Positions 1 through 5,726 of a stretch of 6,734 nt of DNA are shown piece by piece (the first letter of the stretch is position 1; the number at the start of each line of letters is the position of its first letter). The notes beneath the pieces are model-generated. The model made no database searches. It was given only the letters and a program-made list of their open reading frames with translations, and was not told the origin of the DNA. The stretch covers positions 1 to 6,734 of the forward strand of contig JADFOB010000068.1 of the NCBI GenBank assembly GCA_022563055.1. Reading direction: 5' to 3'. The DNA comes from Planctomycetota bacterium (GTDB taxonomy: Bacteria > Planctomycetota > Phycisphaerae > UBA1845). The translations under genes were made by a program, and so were the position numbers.

Positions 1-841
1 GCTCCTCAGCCAGGTAATCCCGTGGCAGCGGGTTAAGTATCGGTCCGTGCATCATCAGATAGAGAATCGGCGACGCCATGACCAGTGTGACAGCCACGAT
101 CAACAGAGTCCGGCGGATCATACCGGGATCGCTCGGCTCGGCTCTTGGTCCAACCGCCCGGCGGTGACGAGCCCAGAAGGTCTGCAATAGGAAACCGGCG
201 GACAAGAGCGTCGGCACGAAGGGGTGGTGCCAGAAGGAAACCGCTTGAAAGAGACCACATCCAATAGCCCAGCGCAAGGATCGGCGCCGCTGCTGCACGC
301 CATAGAGAAGCAGCGCAACCCAGCCCCATACGATTGCATGGATCGACGGTTGGCCATAGGCGACCTCGGCCTGCCACCACGGCATCGCCAGCAGCAACGC
401 GACCGTGCCCAACGCCGCCGCGCGCCGACCCCAGGCCATTCGCACAACGAGGTAAAGACCGACCGGGATCATCCAGTTGAATAGCAGTTGCGACCACCGG
501 TAGCAGTCGAGGGGAGAGACGTGAAACAGGGAGGATACCTGCGCGACGATGAAGGGGCTCAGCGGCGGATACCACAGCGTCTCGCCGGGGTAGGCTGGGT
601 CGCCCAGATAGCGCCCTTGCTGCATGTTCACGGCGGTACCGATGTCCCGAAATACATCGACACCATGCCGCTGCTCTTGAAGGACGATCGGACCGACATA
701 AGTCAGCCAGAACGCCGCGAAACCGACGAGCAGAATCGCATCCCAGAGACAACCCGGACTCTGCGCTGAGATCGTCTCATTGGAAGCGGGCTCGCTCTGG
801 TCAGGCGCTTCACTTCCGTGTCGCGGGGAAGATGGTGTCAT
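1..841 (-). CDS. Multi-pass membrane protein, probable GT-C glycosyltransferase (N-terminal part)
   Basis: This frame is open from an ATG at 841 to the left edge, giving 280 residues without a stop, so the gene is cut by the window. An in-frame TGA lies seven codons upstream and no other start codon intervenes, which fixes the start. The product has a polar N-terminal tail of about 30 residues, then hydrophobic stretches near residues 33-54, 92-106, 117-135, 141-155, 166-182, 190-222 and 244-265, separated by Arg-rich loops. After the first membrane segment a loop carries GVDVFRDIG (60-68) and then LWYPPLSPF (89-97). An acidic first loop followed by a YPP motif resembles GT39/GT87-type GT-C enzymes, which move sugars from polyprenyl-phosphate donors outside the membrane. 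A conserved-looking HHPF sits at 205-208. The membrane protein is secure. The glycosyltransferase assignment is by resemblance only; a generic polytopic protein of another family is possible. No good Shine-Dalgarno is visible. Confidence 0.75.
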   Translation of the reverse strand, partial: MTPSSPRHGSEAPDQSEPASNETISAQSPGCLWDAILLVGFAAFWLTYVGPIVLQEQRHGVDVFRDIGTAVNMQQGRYLGDPAYPGETLWYPPLSPFIVAQVSSLFHVSPLDCYRWSQLLFNWMIPVGLYLVVRMAWGRRAAALGTVALLLAMPWWQAEVAYGQPSIHAIVWGWVALLLYGVQQRRRSLRWAIGCGLFQAVSFWHHPFVPTLLSAGFLLQTFWARHRRAVGPRAEPSDPGMIRRTLLIVAVTLVMASPILYLMMHGPILNPLPRDYLAEE

Positions 842-988
842 AGCGGCGAAGTCAGGTTTTCAACTGGCCTACACGTTGGAATGTGTGCCACTGCGCGGAC
901 ATCGCACGCTCCTTTCAAGAAGCGCGACCAGCGTAACGTGTTCCAAGCGCCGGTGCCATACGGTTGCGTGACACTTTCGGCGGCACTG

Positions 989-1073
989 ATCAGAGCCCCA
1001 AGCGCAAGCGCGGGGTTTCGCCGATGTCGGCGTCGCACCAGAGAACCCGCTCGCTGACGCTCGGGGCTCTGAT
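989..1073. repeat. Large imperfect inverted repeat, planctomycete 'SPKRKRG'-type
   Basis: The left arm (989-1019) starts ATCAGAGCCCCAAGCG and the right arm (1041-1073) ends CGCTCGGGGCTCTGAT. The outer 11 bp pair perfectly, the inner parts pair with a few mismatches and a small indel, and the loop is about 21 nt. Read on the plus strand in one frame, the left arm encodes SPKRKRG, a peptide I recall from many spurious small ORFs in planctomycete genomes. This looks like a dispersed intergenic palindrome, able to form a cruciform or an RNA hairpin. The pairing is seen directly; the dispersed-family identity is from memory. Confidence 0.7.
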
Positions 1074-1186
1074 TGCGGTGTGCATCCATATTGGCGCCCC
1101 TTCCCATGTCCCGACCAGCGGGCCGCCGAATCCGTCATGCACCCGTGCCATACAGGCCCAGCCAACCCCCCGTTGAGTCGACTGGG

Positions 1187-1257
1187 AGATCGGTGTACGA
1201 TCTTACGCCGTGAGCGTGTGGTCATGGTTGGCCGAAAGACCACATGATCGAGCGTAA
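1187..1257. repeat. Short dyads upstream of the DinB-like gene
   Basis: AGATCG (1187-1192) and CGATCT (1198-1203) form a perfect 6-bp dyad with a 5-nt spacer. Next, TGTGGTC (1217-1223) pairs with GACCACA (1238-1244), and TTACGC (1203-1208) pairs with GCGTAA (1252-1257) around it. The nested pair could form a long imperfect hairpin. The position, 80-150 bp before the ATG at 1338, would suit an operator or leader structure, but arms this short can arise by chance. Confidence 0.3.
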
Positions 1258-1337
1258 ACACAGACCGCAGGCGACACCGGCGAGGCTGCACTCAATGATG
1301 TTCCGACCCCAGACCCTCAAACCGTGGAGATGTTCGG

Positions 1338-1826
1338 ATGACAGCGAAAGATGCAATCAAGAATACGATGGATATGTGTCACCAGATCCTGACGGCTTAT
1401 GTCAGTGATCTTGCGGACGCGGATCTGATGCTTCGGGCGGTTCCCGGAATGAACCACATCGCGTGGCAGCTCGGCCACTTGATCGTGTCGGAGCATAAGA
1501 TGTTGACCGATGCCGGGTTCAAGATGCCTGACTTGCCCGACGGCTTTGCCCAATCGCACGATAAAGAGACGGCGACATCCGACGACGCGTCCAAGTTCCA
1601 CAAGAAGGAGCAGTACCTGGCGTGGATGGAGCAGCAGCGTTCCGCAACGCTTGCTCTGCTCGCGGCGGTGTCCGAGGCCGACCTCGACAAGCCCACGCCG
1701 GAATCGATGCACGAGTACGCAGCCACCGTGGGTGCGGTGTTCAATCTTATCGGCATCCACGAGATGATGCACGCCGCCCAGTTCGTGGCCATACGCCGGA
1801 AGCTCGACAAGCCGGTGCTGATTTAG
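1338..1826 (+). CDS. DinB superfamily protein
   Basis: The 162-residue product fits the DinB superfamily (YfiT/DinB_2-like), small four-helix-bundle proteins that bind a divalent metal through three histidines and often act as thiol-dependent transferases or damage-induced proteins. This is not DNA polymerase IV, which shares the name in E. coli. The family signs are NHIAWQLGHL (residues 39-48), giving His47 at the end of a helix, and HEMMHAAQF (141-149), giving His141 and His145 in an HxxxH pattern. Together these form the usual metal triad. Length is typical and the protein looks intact. The start is supported by GGAG at 1326-1329, eight nucleotides before the ATG, the best ribosome-binding site in the window. 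There is no signal peptide, so it should be cytoplasmic. The gene stands alone, followed by a repeat-rich gap. The substrate cannot be told from sequence. Confidence 0.9.
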   Translation: MTAKDAIKNTMDMCHQILTAYVSDLADADLMLRAVPGMNHIAWQLGHLIVSEHKMLTDAGFKMPDLPDGFAQSHDKETATSDDASKFHKKEQYLAWMEQQRSATLALLAAVSEADLDKPTPESMHEYAATVGAVFNLIGIHEMMHAAQFVAIRRKLDKPVLI

Positions 1827-1860
1827 CGCTCCGTCGCATGTCAACTGATGGATTGCCTTG

Positions 1861-1950
1861 GTGTGCCACTGCTCTTGAGTCCCGATGCGTCGGGACCGGA
1901 CAGCACGGTGGTGGTCGTGCGAAGAGCACTGCTCAAGAGCAGTGGCACAC
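1861..1950. repeat. Nested inverted repeat, CACTGCTC family (copy 1)
   Basis: A perfect 19-bp inverted repeat has arms at 1861-1879 (GTGTGCCACTGCTCTTGAG) and 1932-1950. Inside are two further palindromes: GTCCCGA/TCGGGAC (1879-1885 and 1890-1896, 4-nt loop), and CACTGCTC-AA-GAGCAGTG (1927-1944) overlapping the right arm. It sits 34 bp after the DinB-like stop codon, so its transcript could form a strong stem and stop or stabilise the message, though no T-tract follows. It belongs to the same family as the element at 2644-2718. This gap (1827-2142) otherwise holds only the hairpins at 1982-2000 and 2011-2024 and weak upstream signals for the next gene. Confidence 0.85.
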
Positions 1951-1981
1951 ATCCTGCCTCGTGTCAGGGAAGACGGCTCAC

Positions 1982-2000
1982 CGGGAGGTTTGCCCTCCCG
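1982..2000. repeat. CGGGAGG hairpin
   Basis: CGGGAGG (1982-1988) pairs perfectly with CCTCCCG (1994-2000) across a 5-nt loop. A second small GC-rich hairpin, CCCGC/GCGGG, follows at 2011-2024. Neither is followed by a run of T, so a classical intrinsic terminator is not supported. The first resembles another palindrome type I recall from planctomycete intergenic DNA; that family link is tentative. Confidence 0.5.
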
Positions 2001-2142
2001 AAGATGCCGCCCCGCACCCGCGGGTCTATGATTGACGCATCACGCGCAAGATGCCCTTGTCGGGTCTGAACGCTCCGGATTGCCCGTCGGAGGCGAGCGT
2101 GTAAGATGCAGACGTAAAACCGTCATCCAGGTTCGAACGTCT

Positions 2143-2598
2143 ATGGCCGCAAAGAAACCAGCTCCGGAAGTGTTGGCGATGATCGTGTGCGATCAGATCA
2201 TCACCGATCGCCTCACGGCAAAGCAGTCGCTGATCGGCATGTTCTCGACGGTCCATGCGACGCGCTTCCCGGCATCCCATCCGCATCTGTGCATTCACGT
2301 TGCCCTGACCAGTGGGCATGGTAAGACCGACTTCGTGATCCGGATTGTGGACGCCGACGACGCCCGCCCCCCCATTGTCGAAGGCAGAGGCGGCGTCGAT
2401 TTCAAGGATCCGCGGGCCGTTGCCAATCTTGCGCTGCAGTTTCGTGGGTTGGTCTTCCCCGAGCCCGGACCCTATCGCGTGCAACTCTACTCCGACGGTG
2501 AGTTGCTCCGAGAGGCCCGTCTCGATCTGATCCTGGTCAAGCCCCGCCCGCGCAAGCGGCAAAGTGATCCCGGCAGCAATCCCGAACAACTCAACTAG
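2143..2598 (+). CDS. DUF6941-like conserved protein of unknown function
   Basis: The 151-residue product starts MAAKKPAPEVLAMIVCDQ and has the layout I associate with DUF6941, a family of about 130-150 residues with no assigned role: a short start, then ICD/VCDQIITD (15-22), AKQSLIGMFSTVHATRFP (26-43), a histidine-containing SHPHLCIHVALT (45-56), FVIRIVDADD (64-73), and LVFPEPGPYRVQLYSDGELL (103-122). The FPEPGPY turn followed by alternating hydrophobics suggests a beta-sandwich. The C-terminal 18 residues are basic and polar and probably disordered. The frame stays open upstream to 2032, but the extra 37 residues look non-coding and overlap a repeat-rich gap, so the ATG at 2143 is preferred. 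AGG at 2129-2131 is a weak, distant ribosome-binding site. No signal peptide or membrane segment is seen. The gene is flanked on both sides by copies of the CACTGCTC palindrome and converges with xseB. Confidence 0.8.
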   Translation: MAAKKPAPEVLAMIVCDQIITDRLTAKQSLIGMFSTVHATRFPASHPHLCIHVALTSGHGKTDFVIRIVDADDARPPIVEGRGGVDFKDPRAVANLALQFRGLVFPEPGPYRVQLYSDGELLREARLDLILVKPRPRKRQSDPGSNPEQLN

Positions 2599-2643
2599 CC
2601 CCCGGCACCGATGCTGTGCGGAGTGATCCCAGGGTCTGGTTGT

Positions 2644-2718
2644 GTGCCACTGCTCTTGAGCAGTGCGGGGTTAGACGGAACTGGTCGGACGGAAGGCACT
2701 GCTCCAGAGCAGTGGCAC
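2644..2718. repeat. Nested inverted repeat, CACTGCTC family (copy 2)
   Basis: The outer arms GTGCCACTGCTC (2644-2655) and GAGCAGTGGCAC (2707-2718) are perfect complements over 12 bp. Each arm also carries its own palindrome: CACTGCTC-TT-GAGCAGTG (2648-2665) and CACTGCTC-CA-GAGCAGTG (2697-2714). The element can therefore fold as one long stem or as two small hairpins. It lies between the convergent DUF6941-like gene (stop at 2598) and xseB (stop at 2791), where a bidirectional terminator is expected. The loop sequence differs entirely from copy 1, so only the arms are conserved. Confidence 0.85.
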
Positions 2719-2790
2719 CCAGAGACGTCCTATTGGAGGCGAGTGGCGGAGCGCCCGCGATCAAATCAGCGTTGACGGAGCACTAGAGCC

Positions 2791-3036
2791 TTATGTTGAA
2801 TCCTCCCGCTCACGCTCGAGCTTGGCGACCTCCAGCGTGCCGTCCGCGCGCTGTTGGAGTTTCTGGATCTTGAGTTCAGCCTTCGAGAGGATATCCCGAC
2901 ACTGTCGCACCAGAGCCATTCCCTCCTGGTACTTGTTGATGGATTCCTCCAGACCGATTGCGCCCTGCTCGATCTGCTCAGCGATCGTCTCGAGCTGCGC
3001 CAGTGCTTCTTCGAATGTCAGTTTCTTCTTGGCCAT
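2791..3036 (-). CDS. xseB: Exonuclease VII small subunit
   Basis: The 81-residue product is the small subunit of exonuclease VII, which degrades single-stranded DNA from both ends in repair and recombination. Several small subunits bind each large subunit's coiled-coil region. The family pattern is clear: FEEALAQLETIAEQIEQG (8-25), then GLEESINKYQEGMAL (28-42), then a helix with CRDILSKAELKIQ (46-58). Two amphipathic helices make a hairpin, and the tail from about residue 62 is charged. Length matches the family (about 70-85). The ATG at 3036 begins 2 nt after the xseA stop codon (TAA, 3041-3039), so translation is probably coupled; a GGAG lies about 13 nt upstream, inside the end of xseA. 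The gene is intact and ends with TAA. Confidence 0.96.
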   Translation of the reverse strand: MAKKKLTFEEALAQLETIAEQIEQGAIGLEESINKYQEGMALVRQCRDILSKAELKIQKLQQRADGTLEVAKLEREREDST

Positions 3037-3038
3037 CG

Positions 3039-4598
3039 TTAATCGAATAGCTCCAGTTGAGAGAGGTTGACCACTTCCGATTCAAACTCCGAGTCGACCA
3101 GCTCGGTGACGACGCGCTGTCGATCCTTGAGCTGGTCGGTTGAGCGGATGACTCGCCCGCCCTTCTTCGTTCGCGTGATCGAGAATCCGCGGTTGAGCAC
3201 GCTCTTATAGCTCATCGCTCCCAGGCGCTGCTCCTGCCCCCCAATCCTCTCCGCCATGATCGACAAGCGGTGCTGTTGGTTGATCACGATCAGTTGGAAC
3301 AGTCGCGCGACATTTTTCTTACATGGCGGGAGTATACGAGCGGGTGCCGCGTGTTCGAGACGGCGTGCGCACGCCGTCACGGTCCTTTCATTGGAATCTC
3401 GTCGACGCTCGATGACCCGGCGCAGGCGGTGCTCGGCATCGCGCAGCCGTACAGCCGTTCTTGCCAGGTATGTATGAGGAGCGATGCGCTGAACCGTGGG
3501 CTCCAACGTATCGAGCCTCACCCGGGCTCTGTGCAATCGCTCCACGACGCGACGGTGCATGCGATGGCTTAGCTCGTCGACGGATTGTTCCCGGCGGTAG
3601 ATTCGCGCAAGTGGATCCCCAAGGGCGCTGCGGGACAACACGGCTGCCAGACGAGTGGTCAGAAGGTCCGCCCGAGTTCGGATCGCCCGCATCAACCGGG
3701 CCTCCAGTTCCACGAGGTCCGCGAGCACCTCTTGCATCACAGGGACCGCCAGCTCGGCGGCGGCGGTTGGCGTGGCTGCCCGAACGTCGGCGACCAGGTC
3801 CGCCACGCTCACGTCAACTTCGTGCCCCACGGCGCTGATGATCGGGATCCGACTGGCATGAATAGCCCGCGCCACAACCTCCTCGTTAAACGCCCAGCGG
3901 TCCTCGGCGGATCCGCCGCCACGCCCGACGATCATCAGATCCACGCCACCGATGGAGCGCGCAGCGGCGTTGACGTTTCGGATGGCGGCTGCGATCTGCG
4001 CCGCCGCGCCATCGCCCTGCACGGCTGTGGGATACACCAGGACTTCCACACACGGATAGCGGCGTTGGATGGTTCGCAGGATGTCCCAAAGAGCGGCACT
4101 GGTGGGACTGGTCACCACGACAATTCGTGCGGGATAGGGCGGAAGAGGTTTCTTGTGGCGCTCATCGAACAAGCCCTCCTCCGCGAGCCTTTCACACAGT
4201 TGCCTAAACGCGAGTTCGAGCGATCCGACGCCGCGAGGTTGCAGCTTGCGGATGTAAAGCTGGTAGCGACCCGCCCGCTCGAACACCTCGACGCGCCCGG
4301 TGGCGACGACGTCCAGCCCGTCGGTCGGTGTGAACTTCAGCTTGGCTGCGTCGCTGCGCCACATCACGCACGAGAGTTCACTCGATCGGTCTTTGAGTGT
4401 CAGGTAGAGATGGCCGCTGGAATGACGTTTGAAGTTGCTGATCTGACCCACGACATGGAGCGTCGTGGGCAGGGCGGATTCGATGGCCTCCTTGACCAGC
4501 GCCGTCAATTCGGAAACGGTGATCGGCGTCATACCGCGCGGGCCGGGCTTGTCTTGCGGAGCCCGGATGAGATTCGGATTGAACGGTTCGCGCGCCAT
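3039..4598 (-). CDS. xseA: Exonuclease VII large subunit
   Basis: This is the catalytic subunit of exonuclease VII, a cytoplasmic single-strand-specific DNA nuclease that needs XseB. Of about 519 residues, an N-terminal OB-fold (about 25-120) contains ITVSEL and VGQISNFKRHSSGHLYLTLK-like DNA-binding sequence. The nuclease domain (about 145-290) has PARIVVVTSPTSAALWDIL, YPTAVQGDGAA, the IVGRGGGS loop (about 223-230) followed by EDRWAFNEE, SAVGHEVD (about 255-262) and VRAATPTAAAE. A long Arg-rich helical region (about 288-455) is the expected XseB-binding coiled coil. A short beta C-terminus follows, including SYKSVLNRGFSIT. Domain order and length are somewhat longer than the roughly 450-residue E. 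coli protein, mainly in the N-terminal 23 residues. Translation could start at the GTG at 4601 or the adjacent ATG at 4598; an in-frame TGA lies just upstream. The ATG at residue 23, before TPITVSEL, is also possible. No Shine-Dalgarno is visible. xseB follows after 2 nt. Confidence 0.96.
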   Translation of the reverse strand: MAREPFNPNLIRAPQDKPGPRGMTPITVSELTALVKEAIESALPTTLHVVGQISNFKRHSSGHLYLTLKDRSSELSCVMWRSDAAKLKFTPTDGLDVVATGRVEVFERAGRYQLYIRKLQPRGVGSLELAFRQLCERLAEEGLFDERHKKPLPPYPARIVVVTSPTSAALWDILRTIQRRYPCVEVLVYPTAVQGDGAAAQIAAAIRNVNAAARSIGGVDLMIVGRGGGSAEDRWAFNEEVVARAIHASRIPIISAVGHEVDVSVADLVADVRAATPTAAAELAVPVMQEVLADLVELEARLMRAIRTRADLLTTRLAAVLSRSALGDPLARIYRREQSVDELSHRMHRRVVERLHRARVRLDTLEPTVQRIAPHTYLARTAVRLRDAEHRLRRVIERRRDSNERTVTACARRLEHAAPARILPPCKKNVARLFQLIVINQQHRLSIMAERIGGQEQRLGAMSYKSVLNRGFSITRTKKGGRVIRSTDQLKDRQRVVTELVDSEFESEVVNLSQLELFD

Positions 4599-4690
4599 CA
4601 CGATGGATCAATAACACGAAGTTCCGCGATTGGCTAGGTCATGCTTGTCTTGACGAGTTGACGGAGTCCCTTGCGGCTGCGCAGCCCTCG

Positions 4691-4754
4691 GTGTGGCCCA
4701 GTCGCCCTCGGCTGGGCGGTTGCCCGGACACCGCCGAGGGCCGCTGTGCCACAC
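4691..4754. repeat. Inverted repeat, GTGTGGC...GCCACAC family (copy 1)
   Basis: GTGTGGC and GCCCTCGGC on the left (4691-4712) pair with GCCGAGGGC and GCCACAC on the right (4733-4754), with a few mismatches between the two blocks. The loop holds GGGC-GGTT-GCCC (4714-4725), a nested hairpin. The right 39 nt (4716-4754) recur at 5666-5704 with two differences. It lies in the 238-bp divergent gap between xseA and the DUF4937-like gene, so it cannot be a terminator for either gene. The rest of that gap shows no gene. Confidence 0.85.
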
Positions 4755-4836
4755 GGGCGACCCCATCGTGATGAACGCGGCACTGCTACAGACCCTGGCG
4801 CGTGCAGGACGCATCCAGGCCTTGTAGAGTATCCGC

Positions 4837-5499
4837 GTGATCGCCAAACTCATCATCTGTGAAGTCATCGAGGGAAAGCGCGAGCGATTCTCCCGATCCC
4901 AGGAGGCATGGGGTGAACTTACTGGCGTGGAGGGTTTCCAGGGCCAGACCGGTGGGTGGGAACCGACGAATCCAGGCCTGGCGGTCGTCATCGCTTTTTG
5001 GCACGATACGGAAGCCTACTCGCGTTTCATGAGCGAAGTGCACGACACCATCTTCAAGACGCACGGCCAGGAGGGTTCCTACGAGTCCATTTCGGTCTCG
5101 CTCTGGGATCGGAAGTTCCCCATACCCGGCGCTGCCGGACAGGCGACGGACGCCATCGAGTCGGGACGGCTCATTCAAGTAGCGCGCTACCACGTAAAGC
5201 CCGCAAGGCAGAAACACTTCATTCAGGTGCAGCACGAGGTGTGGAGCCCCGGCATGGCCGCGGCGGGCGGAATGCTGGGCGGTGTCTTCACCCAAAGCCG
5301 CGAAGATGAGAACCGTTTTCTCGTCTGTACGCTCTGGCAGTCCCAGGGTGATCACGACAACTACCGGGAGAAAGTATTTCCCGGTCTTGATCGCCGGGCG
5401 CAGGTCGGTAGGGACGCCGACTCGGTCGCCTCGTTGAGTATCACCGTCGAACCTGCGTGGCGAGTGCCCGCCAGTAGTAACCGCGCCCCACCGGATTAG
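4837..5499 (+). CDS. YdbC/DUF4937-like protein, duplicated ABM-type fold
   Basis: The 220-residue product begins at GTG 4837. An in-frame TAG at 4825 and the immediate start of a beta strand (MIAKLIICEV) make this the only plausible start; the ribosome-binding site is weak. Residues 1-90 resemble B. subtilis YdbC (DUF4937), a dimeric-alpha/beta-barrel (ABM-like) domain of unknown role. The matching features are the first strand, RFSRSQEAWGEL (17-28), GFQGQTGGWEP (33-43), VVIAFWHDTEAYSRFM (50-65), VHDTIFKTHGQ (68-78) and SYESISVSLW (81-90). After a Gly/Ala linker (95-110), residues 111-205 repeat the same order of elements: strand LIQVARYHV, helix with KHFIQVQHEVW, Gly-rich turn with GMLGGVF, strand RFLVCTLWQ, helix DHDNYREKVF and final strand SLSITVEP. 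This suggests a tandem double-domain protein. YdbC alone is about half this length. ABM folds include monooxygenases and heme-degrading enzymes, but no catalytic residue can be assigned. No signal peptide is seen. Confidence 0.8.
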   Translation: MIAKLIICEVIEGKRERFSRSQEAWGELTGVEGFQGQTGGWEPTNPGLAVVIAFWHDTEAYSRFMSEVHDTIFKTHGQEGSYESISVSLWDRKFPIPGAAGQATDAIESGRLIQVARYHVKPARQKHFIQVQHEVWSPGMAAAGGMLGGVFTQSREDENRFLVCTLWQSQGDHDNYREKVFPGLDRRAQVGRDADSVASLSITVEPAWRVPASSNRAPPD

Positions 5500-5529
5500 T
5501 GATGGAATCGGCGGACGTTTCCGTAGGTG

Positions 5530-5564
5530 AATGGCCGCGCAGACTCAGCGGCGTTGCGGCCATT
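5530..5564. repeat. 9-bp dyad after the DUF4937-like gene
   Basis: AATGGCCGC (5530-5538) and GCGGCCATT (5556-5564) pair perfectly across a 17-nt loop, 31 bp after the stop codon at 5499. The position suits a transcription end or mRNA-stabilising hairpin, but the sequence after it has no T-tract. It may also be the left edge of the composite repeat that follows. Confidence 0.5.
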
Positions 5565-5571
5565 GTTCGCA

Positions 5572-5652
5572 GCCCCAGCGGGGCGATTGAGAATAGCCCA
5601 GCGATTCATCGCTGGGATCTGGCACGGTAGTAGAGCCAAGTCCCGTAGGGAC
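5572..5652. repeat. Composite palindrome cluster, left part
   Basis: Three perfect small palindromes follow one another: GCCCC-AGC-GGGGC (5572-5584), CCCAGCGAT-TC-ATCGCTGGG (5597-5616) and GTCCC-GTA-GGGAC (5640-5652). I recall the first two, spaced as here with GATTGAGAATAG between them, as a widespread intergenic repeat in planctomycete and related genomes, where it is often mistranslated as small proteins. The second and third recur in inverted form at 5727-5773. Together with the neighbouring elements this fills the 331-bp gap 5500-5830, which has no credible gene. Confidence 0.8.
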
Positions 5653-5665
5653 GGTTGAAGAAAAG

Positions 5666-5704
5666 GCGGTTGCCCGGACACAGCGGAGGGCCGCTGTGCC
5701 ACAC
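5666..5704. repeat. 39-nt direct repeat of 4716-4754 (copy 2)
   Basis: From GCGGTTGCCCGGACAC to GCTGTGCCACAC this stretch equals 4716-4754 except for two bases in the middle. The changed bases create a tidy local hairpin, CACAGCGG (5679-5686) with CCGCTGTG (5691-5698) around AGGG. Only the right half of the 4691-4754 inverted repeat is present here. It is embedded between the two oppositely oriented parts of the composite cluster. Confidence 0.85.
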
Positions 5705-5726
5705 TGGTTCCTTGTGGACCGGGAAT

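Larger units (their letters stand above)
842..1337. other. 496-bp gene-free divergent intergenic region
   Basis: The membrane-protein gene (minus) and the DinB-like gene (plus) diverge from this region, so it should hold both promoters. I could not identify convincing -35/-10 elements. Short open frames cross it on both strands, but their translations are Arg/Ser/Pro-rich and low in hydrophobic periodicity, and several are built from the inverted repeat at 989-1073, so none is called a gene. It holds that inverted repeat, two short dyads between 1187 and 1257, and GTGTGCCACTGC at 883-894, which matches the first 12 nt of the repeat at 1861 and may be a decayed fragment of it. I see nothing else in it. 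Confidence 0.6.

Noticed and set aside
33..752. Complete 239-residue minus-strand ORF
   Set aside because: It is Arg/Ser/Pro-rich with no recognisable domain and overlaps the hydrophobic frame that runs from 841 through the left edge; it is a shadow of that gene.
869..1291. 140-residue minus-strand ORF in the intergenic region
   Set aside because: Its translation is compositionally poor and spans the inverted repeat at 989-1073; no start signal or family resemblance.
1338..1826. DNA polymerase IV, from the DinB name
   Set aside because: At 162 residues with a histidine triad and no polymerase motifs, this belongs to the unrelated four-helix-bundle DinB superfamily.
1317..1952. 211-residue minus-strand ORF opposite the DinB-like gene
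   Set aside because: His/Arg-rich antisense shadow of a clearly recognised gene, and its start lies in the 1861-1950 repeat.
2032..2142. N-terminal extension of the DUF6941-like protein by 37 residues
   Set aside because: The added residues look non-coding and the family-like sequence starts at the ATG at 2143.
2644..2718. Classical rho-independent terminator between convergent genes
   Set aside because: The stems are strong but no T-run follows on either strand, so only a repeat with possible terminator activity is claimed.
3585..4637. 350-residue plus-strand ORF opposite xseA
   Set aside because: Long only because of high GC on the complementary strand of xseA; Gly/Asp/His/Arg-rich with no domain, while xseA motifs are unmistakable.
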